Source: Micractinium sp. NFX-FRZ (taxonomy: Eukaryota; Chlorophyta; Trebouxiophyceae; Chlorellales; Chlorellaceae). From it: DNA of 64,000 bases. The stretch lies in the NCBI GenBank assembly GCA_029339195.1, contig JAPTJF010000233.1, positions 31,318 through 95,317 of the forward strand. The letters run 5' to 3'. Positions 1 through 12,136 of this stretch are shown one piece after another. The notes below the pieces were generated by a model. That model saw only the letters and a program-made list of their open reading frames with translations. It did no database searches and was not told where the DNA came from. A program made the position numbers and the translations under genes. How positions within the stretch are numbered: position 1 is the stretch's first letter; each line of letters starts with the position of its first letter.

Positions 1-188
1 CCCCTGAGCAGCGCCACGCTGGTGCCCACGGCCGCCCCCTCCATGCTTCGCACCCCGTGCTTGTGCCGCCCTCGTGCCGATTGCTGGCTGAATCACGTAC
101 CTGCCCTGCCCCCCAGCGTTACTCTGCTGCCCTTTGCTGGCTACCTGAACCGCCCACTTGTCCTGGTATGTGTTTCTGTGTGCTGCAG
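1..188 (+). other. Probable intron (or exon plus intron) at the window edge
   Basis: The stretch upstream of the first supported exon is open in one frame, but it ends in a pyrimidine-rich tract and a tgctgcag acceptor at 181-188. It is read as intron, perhaps with the end of an upstream exon. The true start of the FAD gene is not resolved. Confidence 0.4.
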
Positions 189-3100
189 CGGCAAGGCGTG
201 GGCGTACTTGGTTGATGTGGAGTCTGCTGCCCTGGCAGCGGCAGGCGTGAAGCGGTTGCAGGACAAGCCGGGCCTCCAGGAGCGGCAGCAGCAGCTGCAG
301 GAGCCGCCTGCCCTGCTGGATGCAGCCAGTGACGGCGGCAGCGCCAGCAGCAGGGGCAGCAGCGGCGGCAAGCAGGAGGCTGTGGTGGTGGTGGGCGGCG
401 GGCCGGCGGGGCTGTTTGCGGCTTTGGAGCTGGCAGAGGCGGGAATCAAGGTGTGCTTGGGAGGGTGGGTGACATGGCTGTGTGGGGTGTGTGGGGTGGG
501 CGGGGTGGTGGACGGGAGGGCGGGTGGTGCCATGAGGCTGCTGCTGCTGCTGCCGCTGTCCTGCACGCCCGCAGTGCTGCCTCGGCTGCTGTGCACCCGC
601 GCACTGCCCTGCAGTTCCTTTGCTGCGCCTCAACCACACAGACTGTTGCCGCCCTGCCCTGTGCATATGCCTGCCTTTCTTGTCACACACTTACCTGCTG
701 CCCCTGCTGCACCCCTGCAGGTGGTCCTGCTGGAGCGTGGCCAGCCTGTGGAGGTGCGGGGCAAGGACATTGGCGCGCTGTTTGTGAGGCGGCACGTGAA
801 CCCGGAGTCCAACCTGTGCTACGGGGAGGGAGGCGCAGGTGGGGGCCAGGGCTAGCGTGGAATGGAACAGTTGGGCAATGGTGGGGTGAAGCGTTGGCTG
901 TTCAAATGTCCAACCTGTGCTATGGGGAGGGAGACGCAGGTGGGGGCCTGGGGGGTGGCTAGCTTGTGACTGGTCGTGTCGGCGTGAGTGCTCAGGAGAG
1001 AGGCGCGCAATGTGTGCAGTGTTGTATTGTCATGCCAGGGGCGCATGGTGTTGCGCGTTGCTGGGGAGGGCCGCAGTTGGTGCAAAAGGAAGGCCGCGCC
1101 TTTCCTGACCCCCCCTTCCTACGACTGCCAACCCCCCGCTCCGCTGTTTGGCAGCCCTCCTCTCACTCTGACATTCGCCAAACTGACCTGCCCCTGCTGT
1201 GCAGGCACCTGGAGCGACGGCAAGCTGACCACCCGCATCGGGCGCAACAGCGACCCCGTGCGGCAGGTGCTCAACACGCTCTACCGATTTGGAGCGCCCG
1301 AGGTGGGTGCAGCACATACACTTGTGCCGCTGACCCGTACAACCCCTGCCAACCGGCCATACCCTTGCCCACTGCGATGACCATCAGGGAGACGACCACT
1401 CAGCGTGCCCGAGCTGTCAGCTGGGCACGTTTGCAAATGCCAAAGGCGGCCAGCAACGGGGGTGCATTTAGCAAGGGAGCGGCACCGCACCTGCACCATT
1501 GGTCGCTTGGTGACTCCCCCCCACCCTCTAGCGCGCCTGTGCCCTACAGAGCGTGCTGGTGTCTGGCAAGCCGCACCTGGGCACGGACCGGCTGGTGCGC
1601 ATCCTCAAGGCCTTCAGGTGAGCTGCTGCGCCTGCTGGATTGGAAGAGTGTGGGTGTGGGCTGGCTGTGGGCCACGGCGCGACTGCTGCAGGGTATTAGC
1701 ACCTTGCGGTAGGTTTCTGCGGGTGGCTGACATCTGCTGGCCAAGGTGCCATTACTGAGCGCACAACGTTTGACATGGGCAGGAAAGACATGCAGGCCCT
1801 GGCAGCGGGAGTCATGAGAGGCCCCTCCTTGCCAAGGGTGCGGCACCCATCGCCCTGACCAGTCCCCACCTTCCCCTGCCCGCCCTGCCCTGCCCTGCCC
1901 CCCTACCCCCCACCACTCAGGGAGTACCTCGTCTCTCTGGGCTGTGAGGTGCGCTTTGGGACGCGCGTGGAGGACGTTGTCCTGCAGAGCGGCCGCCTGA
2001 CGGGCGTGCGGCTGACAGGTGGGGCCAGCGGGGGTTCGGGGCAGGGTGGAAGTACCAGGAGGGTTGAGGGGCTGAGTGCTGCCTGAAGTCTTGTCCAGCC
2101 CGCTGCTGATCAGCAGCCACTTGCTTCAAGCTTCATCGCAAAGCCGTGCTTATGGTCGACACTGCCTGCCCCCTTGTGCAAACACACGCACGCAGACGGC
2201 TCCACCGTCCCCGCCTCACGCGTCGTCCTGGCGCCCGGGCACTCGGCGCGCGACCTGTACCGGGCGCTGGTTCACCACGACATCGCCATCACTCCCAAGC
2301 CCTTTGCCATGGGCTTCCGGTGAGGCAGGCAGCTTGGCCTGCCGCATGCTCAGGCTGCCCCCCTGGAGTAGCACAGCACATGATCTATGCCACCGGGCGT
2401 CCACGTTCCACAACCTGCATCAACGGCGGAGTGATGACGGCTAGTAGCCTGCCTAGTATCCGCCTGCTCGCCTGCCCAGCGCGCTGTCCCCCGCTCCCCC
2501 TCTTTCCCACGCCTCCTCCACTCCCATCTCCACCCCCACTTACCGCCCCACCCCCCCGCAGCATTGAGCACCCCCAGGAGCTCATCAACCAGCTGCAGTA
2601 CGGGCAGGAAGATGCAGAGCAGGTGGGTAAGGTCACGGGTGCAGTACGGGACCGAGCATGTGGGGCAGGTCGGTGGGGTGCCTCCTGTTAGTGCGGGCAT
2701 GCTGGCCTGGGGGCTGCGAGAAGGGTGCCGATGCTGTCACCCGTGTCTTGTTTGGAGCAACATGTGCCAAAGATGTGCCATACCCAACCTGACGCCCACC
2801 CTCTGCACAGGGATTACATATAGGTGTTAATTCCTTGCCTCACCTGCCTGCCTGCCTGCCCGCCTGGCACCTGTGTGGGTGCATCTCGCAGGTCCAGCGA
2901 GGCAAGGGGCGGTACCCGGTGGCCGAGTACCGCCTGGCCGCTGAGATCAGCGCAGCAGCCGCAGCGCAGGCAGCGGCGGCTGCGGCGGGCGCGGCACCCG
3001 ATGGCAGCGCCTTCACAGATGACTGGTACCAGCCGCTGCTGGCAACAGCCGGGGGCGCAAGTGGGGCGGAGGCGGCGAGGGGTGTCTACTCGTTCTGCAT

Positions 3101-4586
3101 GTGCCCTGGCGGCCAGATTGTGCCCACCAGCACCAACGAGGAGGAGCTGTGCATCAACGGCATGAGCTTCAGCAGGTGGGGGTTGGGGTCAGGGTGGCGG
3201 TGGGAGGGGAGGTGTCAGGCGCATGCGGAGGCAAGGGGAGGTCGAGATTTGTCTTTGGCGGCTGTGCACAGGGAGACTGTGTGCATGGGATGTCACACCC
3301 ATGCTGTCTCAGAGAATATGCACTGGCTGCATGAGACCCCGGCGGCGGTTCCACAGGCGTGTTCGCTTGGCACCCAAGTAGCGGTTGGCGAGTTGTCCCC
3401 CCTGTCAAGCCTCACACCCAAGTACCCCCACGCCTGCGCTTGCAGGCGCGACTCCAAGTGGGCCAACAGCGCCCTGGTGGCGGCGGTGCAGCCGGGGGAC
3501 TGGGCGCACCTGGAGGCGCAGCACGGACCGCTGGCTGGCATGGCGCTGCAGCAGGAGGTGTGAGGGCGGGGGGTAGGGGGCGGGGGTTGCAGCCGGGGCA
3601 AGGGTGCAATGGAGCATGCACGCAGGGAGGCAGGCACGCACAGAGAACAGCCTCTGCCTGGTGTACCTGTGGTGTGCATTGTTTGGTGCTAGGTGCCCCT
3701 GCCCTCTGCTCATGGTCCAATCATGCAAACTGTGCCACCTTCATTGCAGTACGAGCGAGAGGCGGCGCAGCGCGGGGGCGGCGCCTTCGTGGTGCCAGCT
3801 CAGCGCGCGTCAGACTTCCTGGCAGGGCAGGTGTCCGGCGGCTCGCTGCCCACCTCATCTTATCGGTGCGTGCGGTGCTGAGCCTCACCTTTTCGGCACG
3901 GGGCACCGGCGTATGTGTGCTGTCGCCTGCTTTGTTGATGCTGCGTTGCCAAAGTACCCGCCAGGAATCTCATTTTAGTTCACTCCTTCCCCTGCCCTTG
4001 TTGCAGGCTGGGCATCAAGGCTGCCCCCCTGCACGACTTCTACCCGCCCCACATGACCGCCGCCTTTGTGGCCGCCCTCACACGCTTCCAGCGGCAGATG
4101 CCCGGCTTTGCCAGGTGGGAGGCGAGGAGGGCCAGGGGGGCACCTCCCGTGTGCAGCCGTTCTGTGCGCAGCAGTAGTGACAGACCGTTTGTCCGGGCGC
4201 AGCTTTGTTGCACATCATCGACAGGTACTCCCTGCACATCAGTACCTTAGCAATGTGCACAAAGATGAAGCCCATGCTGTGCCTGCTGTGCTCAGCGCCT
4301 TCCACCGCCTCCCTTCCCATCCCCGCCCCGCAGCGACCAAGCACTGCTGCACGCAGCCGAGACGCGCACCAGCGCGCCCCTGCGCATCGACAGAGCACCC
4401 GACTCCCTTCAGAGTGTCACCCTGCCGGGGCTCTACCCCTGCGGGGAGGGCGCCGGCTATGCGGGCGGCATTGTCTCGTCAGCGGTGGACGGCCTGCGGG
4501 TGGGGGCCACAATTGTGGCGGAGCTGACGGGGCAGGCGAGCGGCATGCCTGATGCGGCGGCCTTCAAAGTGAAGGGAGGCTACTGA
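189..4586 (+). CDS. FAD-dependent oxidoreductase (COG2509-like), 5'-partial
   Basis: Predicted flavoprotein dehydrogenase of the family related to bacterial COG2509 and plant plastid FAD/NAD(P)-binding oxidoreductases; its substrate is not known. Twelve exons join in frame: 189-450, 721-838, 1205-1302, 1550-1617, 1921-2018, 2196-2319, 2562-2622, 2892-3175, 3446-3557, 3750-3865, 4007-4114, 4334-4586, giving about 567 residues. The Rossmann dinucleotide motif VVVVGGGPAGLFAALELAEA lies in the first exon. Then come NPESNLCYGEGGAGTWSDGK and, near the C-terminus, GLYPCGEGAGYAGGIVSSAV, the second FAD-binding signature. The stop TGA is 4584-4586. Residues before the Rossmann motif are Gln/Ser rich, as in a transit peptide or linker, but the start codon is not resolved and probably lies upstream. 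Family assignment is firm; plastid location and reaction are inference. Confidence 0.85.
909..963 (+). repeat. Intronic partial copy of FAD-gene exon 2 end and donor
   Basis: About 100 bp downstream of the end of exon 2 (808-856) a near copy reads SNLCYGEGDAG followed by the same GTGGGGGCC donor context and the same gctagc. It differs from the exon by a few substitutions and a short insertion. The genuine exon is preferred because it keeps the family motif and is next to its own acceptor; the copy has no acceptor of its own. Confidence 0.8.
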
Positions 4587-5013
4587 GCCAGGCCCCCAGC
4601 CTCAGCCTGAACGTATGAACCAACACCTACTCCCGTGCCGGGCACTGCGGTTGCCCAGTACTGCTGCACCCTGAGCATTTGCCCTGAACTTGTCCTGGAG
4701 TGCTGTTAAACGACAGCTTGCCTGCTACACCCTCGCGGGTGTGTATTTATAGCTGGCCCCGCAAACGTACAACGGCGGCGGGAGAGCAGGGGAGGGAGGA
4801 GCGGGGACCTGAACTTGAACAGACACCTGGAATGAAAGCGACAGGCAAAATCAGGATGAGGGGCCAGTAGTCGAGCAGAAGGCACCAATGTGCAGATGAT
4901 GAAATGGTTGACCGAGGGTGATGAAAGAAGCAACACGTGAAGGGAAGGTGGAGGGCATTTGGCATCTGGACCAGTTGGCGGCAGCTGGAGCGCAGCTGCA
5001 GGGGAACCCGGGT
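4587..5013. other. Intergenic, convergent 3' ends
   Basis: Between the stop codons of the FAD oxidoreductase and NAR1. It should contain both 3' UTRs. No TGTAA signal in the expected orientation and no further coding exon was seen. Confidence 0.6.
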
Positions 5014-8000
5014 TCACCAATCGGCCAGGGTGGCAGTCACCGTCTTCTCCCGCTTGTGGTACTGCGTGTGCAGCAGCTGCCGGGCAGCCGCCGACCCCGG
5101 CCCGCCCTGCACCCACTCGCCGTACAGGCGCTGCACCGCCACGTCTGCCACTGGCTCTGGGCAGCTGGCCCCGCTGCTGCTGCCGTCAGCCCCGGCATAC
5201 AGCATCTCCAGTTGATCGATGAGCTGCGCTGCCGACTGCCCCGCCGCAGGCTTGACCTGCCCCCCGCCATTCAGGCAGCCTGCATGGGAACAGGGGCGGG
5301 TGGGGCGCAGCGGCAATGGGACAGCCGATTGCCTGCTTTTGGCACAGGGCCTCCGTCCCTGGGCCTTCATCAACCTTTCGTCCTCCTCCACCCTTCCCTC
5401 TCCCTCAGTCGCGCTCAAACGAGCATGCCATTGCACCCTCCTCCAGCACAGCACGCAATCAGGAACTCCGCAGGCCGCCAACTCTGTTTCCTTATTTTGT
5501 GAAGGCCGCCCTGTTTGTGAAGGCCGCCCTTTCGACAATGCTGGCAGCACCAACCCTGATTTCACCCGAGGGGCAGGCCATGACCTGCACATAGTCGTAC
5601 TCAGCACTGTATCCATTGGGCAGGCCACCAACTCAGCATGCAGAGCTGATCTCACCCGAGGGGCAAGCCATGACCTCCACATAGTCGCACTCGCACCGCC
5701 CCAGCTTCACCTTGCGCATCAGGCCCTGCGCCGCAGGGCAGGCAGGCGGGGGCGTGGCGGAGAAGCAAGCCAGTGTGAGCAAGACGTGGAGGTTAAGCAA
5801 GCCTGTGTGCATAAGGCATGAGAGGCGAGCACGCCAGCATGCGTGAGGCAGGACATGGTGAGGTCGGCCCACCGCACTTCTTGGATCCACAATGGCCACA
5901 TGTCCCCGGGTGTTCTTATACCCGCCACAGCGCGTACCTGTATGTTGCGGAAGCCATAGGCGGCAGCAAAGCGGAGCAGCGGGGTGCCATTCACGGAGAG
6001 CACCGCTTCACGCAGGTCTGCGGCAGGCAAGGGGAGGGGCGGGTAAGAGGGTGGGAGGGAGAGGGTGGCAAGCGAGAGCAAGTTGGCCGGGCAAAAAGGT
6101 ACAAATCGCAAGGTTGGAGGCAGCCACACTTGACCAGACAGAGGCAAATTTCTGAACAGCCAGCTGGAGCACAGCAGATCGTCAAAACCCTCCCAACCTC
6201 CATACTTGCCACAAAAGAGGCTCCACCCACCACGCACCTGCATTCCTGCCCACTGTCATTTGCAGCGGCCCGGCTGGCACCCGCTGCCCAAACAGCTCCC
6301 AGGCAGCCGCCCGGAACACATGCTCCAAATAGCCTCCGCTGCCTGAACTGGCTGCCACAGTGCTGCCTGGGGTGACGGGGCCAGCAGCACTGCCACCCCT
6401 GCTGCTGCTCGTCTCCTGCTGCTGCTGCTGCGCCTGCTGCGCCTGCTGCGCCTGCTGCGCCTGCTGCACGCCACCCTGCCAGTCACTGCTGCCTCCGCCC
6501 GCTGCAGCGGCAGGCAGGGTGGCGTCAAAGGGCGCCCCCTGCAGGCTGCGCAGGTCCACGCCGTGCTGCTCCAGTAGCTCTTGCAGCTCGCTGGTGGCCA
6601 GGACTGAGTCTGTCTCGGGCACCTGGGTGACTGCAAGGAGCGAGCAGCAGAGGGAGCGAGAGGTAAGGAAACACGGAGCAGTGCCTCAGGCTTTGCAGGC
6701 AGCTTGCTGGTGCTAAGGAGTGCGCCAATCTCAGGCACCTGGATGCAAGTTGAATCTCAGGCACCTGCAAGTTGAAAACAATCAGCCGTGGGAGTAGCCA
6801 GAAGTGAGCACTTTGAGCATATGGCTCAGGCGCTGCTGTGAGCACACACAGCACACAGTGATCCCCGGAAAGCCAGAAGTCTGCCAAATGGACTCCAACT
6901 TGTTGGCGCAGCAGGGCACCACCCTCAGCCCCTTCCCCTGCACAACAGTTGCACCCACACCACAAGAGCTGCTCACCTGGCAGCCAGAAGTCGTCCCGCG
7001 ACGCCTCCAGCTTCTTGTCGTAGCAGGGCATGACGGCGCAGTGGTACACTCGGTCCGGCGGCAGCCCGGCAGCCGCGCACCACCGCCGCTTCACCAGGGT
7101 TCCCATCACAGCCTGGGGGCTCTTCCCTTCAGGGTGAGCAGGGGCAGGTCGGGGTTCAGAGGGAGGGGGAGGGAGGTGAAGATGGTATGGGCAGCAGGCA
7201 GACTCTTGCATGCAGGGTGGGCAGGGCAGGGTGGGCACGCAGAGGGAGGGTGACAAAGGTGGATGGGCAGCAGGCCGGCTATTGCCTGCAGGGCGGGCGG
7301 AGTGCACGCAGAAGGAGGGAGGGGGAGGTGGTGAGGGCAACAGGAAGGCCAGGAGAAGAAGAGGCGTGCCTAGGTTGGGCACAGCCAGGCAGTGGGGAGG
7401 AGGTAATGGGGCACACAAGAGCAAGTCCTACAGCAACAGGGAGAGCACAGCTCGCAGCTGCCACACCCCTGAAGCCTGGAGTTCCGCCCAGCCCCCAACC
7501 CAGGCTCATGACCCCCACCCGCCCCACCTGTGCTGATGTAAGGCAGCACATGCTCCCCGTGTGTCTTCTCGGCATAGCACACCCAGCCGGGGCAGGCGGA
7601 GGCCAGCATGGGCAGCGGCCCACCCCCTGCAGCACTGCTGCTGCCGGAGGTGCTTGCCGCTGGCGGCTCATCCACATCCATTGCATCACCGCTGCCTACT
7701 GCTCCTGCTGCTGATGATGATGATGCTGATGCACCCGGCTGCTCGGCGGGGCCACCGCCGCTGCTGCTGCCGCGGCCTGCAGCAGCCAGCGCTGCCGCGC
7801 CGCGTGGGCTGGCCCGGAACCGCTGCGTGAACTCTGCCGCCGCTTCTGCTAGCGCCAGCTGGCGGGCGGCAGCAATGTCAAACACTGCCCGCACGCCCAG
7901 CTGGCGGAGGAAGGCTGCCAGGCGGGCGCCGCACTCGGCAGCAGGCAGGCCGTGCAGCGCCGCCAGCGAGGCGACCGACTGAGGCGAGAGGGAGACCACC

Positions 8001-8543
8001 ACGGTCCAGCCAGTGCGGTCAGCTAGTCGCTGCATCAGCTCTTCTGTGCTCTGGTGCTGTAGCAGGACTGTCTCGGCTGAGGTCACGCAGCCGCTGCAGG
8101 CCAGGCAATCGTGCAGGGAGACTTTGACTGCCTGGTCGGGCGCCGCCGGCAGCGTCTGCGACCAGCCGCCGCCGGCACCGGCTGTGCCGCGTGGCCGCTG
8201 CTGCAGCTGCACCGCGCCAATCTGCAGGATGTGCAGGACGACAGGTGAGCGTGGGACAGGCAGAGGCAAGGCAGGCGCTGGGAAGCTGGCAGTGGCGGCA
8301 GGCGGCGGCGGCAGTGGCGGCAGGCGGCAGTGGCGGCAACAGTGGCAGCCACCGCCCCAAGCGCACCCGCGCTGTGATCACATGACCCAATTACTTCGCC
8401 CGCAATCCGTGAGCCCCCGTGCGCACCTCTGCGTCTGCAGTGGCTGCCAGCTTCCCGCCCTCCAGCGTGACGACGCACGCTTGGGAGGGCGCGATAAAGT
8501 CATTAAGGTCGCCGATCTTCACGGCGCCTGAGAAGGCCGCCAT
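5014..8543 (-). CDS. NAR1: NAR1/CIAO3-like cytosolic Fe-S assembly factor
   Basis: Iron-only-hydrogenase-like protein that, in its family, links the early and late steps of cytosolic iron-sulfur assembly (CIA). Seven exons, listed 5' to 3' on the minus strand: 8543-8427, 8221-7528, 7126-6977, 6630-6238, 6017-5938, 5725-5656, 5279-5014, giving 589 residues. N-terminal cluster ligands are visible as C23 plus DCLACSGC (C78, C81, C84). H-cluster-like cysteines follow in SACPGWVCYAEK, AVMPCYDKK and VMACPSGCLNGGGQ. The last residues end in A-D-W, close to the C-terminal targeting tripeptide described for CIA clients. Two low-complexity inserts, Ser/Ala/Gly-rich in exon 2 and QQA repeats in exon 4, make it longer than typical homologues. 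The start ATG at 8543 opens MAAFSGAVKIGDLNDFI, the usual N-terminus. Essential gene in other eukaryotes; high confidence. Confidence 0.95.
5557..5602 (-). repeat. Intronic partial copy of NAR1 exon 6 end with donor
   Basis: This copy of 5647-5692 lies about 90 bp further downstream in the same intron. It still encodes EYDYVQVMACPSG versus ECDYVEVMACPSG in the exon, followed by a GTGAAATC donor-like site versus GTGAGATC. If used in addition to exon 6 it would duplicate a cysteine-bearing motif; no clean acceptor directly in front was identified. Confidence 0.8.
6727..6900 (-). repeat. Short copies of NAR1 exon 3/4 junctions in intron 3
   Basis: Two copies of the exon 4 start context (ctcaggcacctg at about 6730 and 6757) and two short echoes of the exon 3 end (agccagaagt at about 6795 and 6870) sit between exon 4 (starting 6630) and the end of exon 3 (6977). 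They look like scrambled partial exon-junction duplications. Confidence 0.55.
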
Positions 8544-8614
8544 CGCGCAAGGCTCGGCGGAGGACTCGAATGGGGAGCGACCTGTGGAAGACCTCTGAAT
8601 ACCAGATAGGCAAA

Positions 8615-8619
8615 TTACA
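8615..8619 (-). terminator. Putative TGTAA poly(A) signal of the M48 gene
   Basis: Reads TGTAA on the minus strand about 190 bp after the M48 stop codon. TGTAA is the usual chlorophyte polyadenylation motif. It lies only about 70 bp upstream of the NAR1 start. Confidence 0.5.
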
Positions 8620-8805
8620 AAGAGGGCAAGGCTATGGAGATTTCAGGAAGGAAGCATCAGCTATACAACATGACATCATGCAATGATGCAATTAGCGGCA
8701 GCTGCCGCCCGGCGCTGGCCGCTGTGGTCCGTGCGTAACCATCCAAATTGGCAGCAATTCAACTTCAGCCCAACCTGCTGCCTGTGCGTCTCTGCAGCTG
8801 GCGGC

Positions 8806-11800
8806 CTAGGCCGTGTGCGCTGCCTGCTGCGTCAGGCGCTGCAGGCGGTTGACGGCCGCCGGGTGGGTGGACATCGGGCTGTCGGTCTGCGGGGCGCCCA
8901 CTGGCACGGGCACGGGCAGCCCGCCGCCTGTGCTGGCTGCCTCCATCTTCATAAACTTGTGCAGCACGTCCTCCGCCCCAGCAAACAGGGCGCGCCTGCA
9001 GGGGCAGCACGGCACAGGGTGATGTGACCGCAGCTACAAGACCCTTGTGTGTTGCTTGCCAGCCATGGCGCAGCAACCGCACAGGCTGCCCACCTCAGCC
9101 AGTGGCCCCGGGCCACCGGCCTGTTCTCAGTGCACAGCTGTGTCCCTCCCATTCCTCTCCCTTCCTGCCACACCCCGCACCTGTCCATGCCCGCCCCGCC
9201 GCCCAGCAGCAGCGCCAGCTGGTCTGCCTCGTACTCGTGGCGCCGGGACTGGCTCATCTGCAGGGGAGGGTGAGGGGCCGGGCATTGTTGCAGTGAGTGC
9301 AGGCGCGATGGGAGGGCAGGAGACATGGCATGAGCTTGTCGTGAGCTGCGGCAGCCACAGCACCCATATCATGCACAGCACACACAGCACACACAGCATC
9401 ATTAGCACCCACAGCACGCACAGCACGTACAGCACCCACAGCACCACCCGGCTTTCCTGCATGAGGTACAGCCCGCTCTGCAGCATGCCGTCCAGCGTCT
9501 TGAGCCGCCCTGCCACCCATTCCTCGTCCTCGCCGGGCGCAATGTTCTGCAGAAGGGTGTGCGAGGCGGTGTGGCGTGGCGAGGCGGGTAGATCGACAGA
9601 GGATTGCGCGCAGTGCCTTCCAAGCACGCGCCCACCTGCAAGCGGCCACCATACATGCAGTCAGTCTGGCCCTCACATCCCACACCATTGGCAGACACAC
9701 TGCTTTTCTGCTTGAAATAAAATCAACAGCCGGGCAGCTGCAACCCATCCCCACCCTGGCAGACTCCCCATCGGCTCATCCAGCCCGTGGCCCCCTTGGG
9801 GGCTGCTGGGAACGACATGGGCTTCCAACACACCCAAACACAAGCAGTCCTGCCAGGAATACACAATGTCAGAGCACCACCGCTGCCCCCACCCACCCAC
9901 CCACCCACCCACCTTGAGCAGCCGCCCCGCCAGCCCCACCAGGGTGTCAATCACAAACATGCCTCGGTAGGTGGAGGTGGCCTTCTCCAGGCTGCAGGGG
10001 AGGAGGAGGAGAATGACGTGCGAGAGTAAGACGGTTGTGTGGTGAGAGAGGCAGGGGAGAGCCACGTGGAGGTGGCCTTCTCAAGGCTGCACGAGGCAGG
10101 GGCATAAGGTTCGAAACACACATGTTTGTGAGGAGTGCACGCGACAAGGGTAGGTGGAGGTGGCTAGGCAAGTGCGTGCTTTGCCAAAGAGATGAGCCGG
10201 AATTCAGCCAGATCCTGCACCCGTATGGCACTCCACTCACGTGCCCTCCCCCAGCCAGCTGTTGGGCACGTGCTGCGCGCCCGCACCTGTGGCGACCGAT
10301 CGCATGCCCAACCTCGTGCCCCAGCACAAACGCCAGCGAGTCCTGCCGCCCGTTGACCGCCTTGACTAGGCCACTGTGGAACACGAGGGCAGGAGATGGG
10401 GAGGCAGGCGGCGGCTGAGGATGAGCTGACATTCATTTCACATGCACCACCGGAGGGCGTGCAGCTGGCATGAACAGCACTGCTTTGGCAGCAGCAAGCA
10501 GCCGGCCCCCCAGAGCATGGGCGACCACGCACCTGTGCACAAACACGATGCCCCCCGGCAGGCAGCAGGCGTTGATGTCGGAGCGGGGGATGGCCTCGGC
10601 TGCAGCAGGAGGGCAGAAGTGGAGGGAAGGCATCCAGACTCGGTGCCACTTCACAGCACAACTGGTTATTCAGGCAGCATGCCAAAGTGCAGTGCCGGCA
10701 TTCAGTCCACTGCATGCAAGCAGTCCTCTGCCTCCCCGCCCGCCCCCGCCCCACAACCCCACCTGTGGCGCTGCTGCCAGCAAACACCAGCGGCCGCCCG
10801 AGCGACTTGGCCTCGGCTTCCCCCGCGCCCCGCAGCCGCCCATACAGCTGCTGCAGTGCCGGGGTGATGCGCTTGCACAGCTCAGCATCGGCACGGCCGC
10901 CTGCCTGGCCTGCTGCGCTGGTGGTGAGGTAGCTGACGGCGGCTGCCGGCCCCAGGAAAGAGGAGAAGAGGAATTCAACGATGCGAGGGGGGAGGCGCGC
11001 CAGGCGGCCGGTGTAGGGCGTGCGGTTGGCCCTGCGTGGCAAGGCGAGGGCACAGAAGAAGGGCGGGATGGAGAAAAGGTGGGGAAATGTCTTCCTCCCT
11101 TGGACAGTGCTCTTGTGCCGTGCCCCTTCAGGAGCAGCCGCTGCCGGGAGGAGCTTGGGCCAGACATGGGCAGAGTGCACCAGTGTGCATCAAACCCCCA
11201 GGGCATTTGGCGCACCATATCCCCACCGCAAGCAAGCAGCACCCCAGCCCACGGCTGCCTAGGTCACATCTCAGCACAGCGCGCACGGAGGATGCACAGC
11301 GCACGCACCTGCACAGCAGGAAGGAAGCCGCCAGGCCCGCCAGTCCTCGCACCAGTCTGTCCCCCTTGACCGCATACATGGGACCACGCGTTGCCGACTG
11401 ACCAATGAGCAGCATCGGCAGCCCGAGAGGCTGCGTGCTGCAGCAGGCCAGGCCGCCGGGAGGGATGCGGGGCAGCGGCAGCGGCGGCATGCTGCCCAGC
11501 CCCTTGGGCACGGGGCGGCGCTGCGGGCGGGGCGGCGCCGGTGCAGCCGCACCAACGCCTGCTGGTGCAGCCGCCTCCGCTGTACTGCTGCTGCTGCCGC
11601 TCCCGCCGCTGCTGTCTCCCTTGTCGTCCCCCTTCTTGCCATCGGCCGCCCGGCGCCCCTCCTCTTCCTCCTCTGGATCGACTTGCTGGCTGCGGGCGAC
11701 CCGGGCGGCAACAATGAGGCGCACCATGCGGCTCAGTGCCAGGCCCATGCCACCTGGGACAGCTGCATTCATCCCCACAGCCAGGGCTAGGTCCAGGCGG

Positions 11801-12136
11801 GCGGTAAAGAAGGTTTTGATGAAGACGTTGGCGGCGGGCCTGCCCACCTCCTGCCATCCCCGCCCCAGCGCCTGCACGCGTGCGCGCATGGCGGCGCGCC
11901 GGTCTGTAGGCTTCATTGGGGGAGGGTCTGCAGCACAAAGAATCAGCAATAGGTGCCACTGGGGATGATAGAAACATACGTGGAATGGTCTGCAGGCTGG
12001 CCAAACCTGCCAGCTTTCTGTCCACAAGGCCCGGCGCCTGCCGAGTGGGGCGCCGCCCGCCGCCAGGCGCTGCCCTCACAGCCCCTGCCGCACCTACCGC
12101 ACCGCCTCGAGGCTGTATCGGACGCACACAAATCAT
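8806..12136 (-). CDS. M48-family zinc metallopeptidase, OMA1-like
   Basis: Predicted membrane-anchored zinc endopeptidase; OMA1 proteins act in mitochondrial inner-membrane quality control. Nine exons, listed 5' to 3' on the minus strand: 12136-11980, 11927-11309, 11031-10763, 10599-10533, 10373-10287, 9991-9913, 9546-9448, 9257-9181, 8995-8806, totalling 547 residues. The zinc site is LGHEVGH (H390, E391, H394) followed by RHEYEAD with the third ligand near E467. A hydrophobic segment around FLFSSFLGPAAAVSYLTTSA would anchor it. The start chosen is the first in-frame ATG (12136); the N-terminus is Arg/Ala/Gly-rich without acidic residues, as in a mitochondrial presequence. A charged DPEEEEEGRR plus Ser/Gly/Ala linker in exon 2 is probably disordered. 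Organelle is inferred; family is clear from the paired motifs. Confidence 0.88.
9356..9447 (+). repeat. CAGCACACA-type minisatellite in an M48 intron
   Basis: Imperfect tandem 9-12 bp units of cacacagcac/cacccacagca type run directly up to the donor side of exon 7 of the M48 gene. Non-coding. Confidence 0.75.
10066..10091 (-). repeat. Intronic partial copy of M48 exon 6 start with acceptor
   Basis: Near-identical to 9971-9996, the 5' end of exon 6 with its acceptor. On the minus strand it reads a cag acceptor, then a Leu-Glu-Lys-Ala-Thr-Ser-Thr-coding stretch. It sits just upstream of the used exon within the same intron, so it could compete as a decoy acceptor. Confidence 0.7.

Noticed and set aside
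141..637. Minus-strand ORFs over the first FAD exon
   Set aside because: Low-complexity Ser/Ala/Cys products opposite a clear Rossmann motif; shadows.
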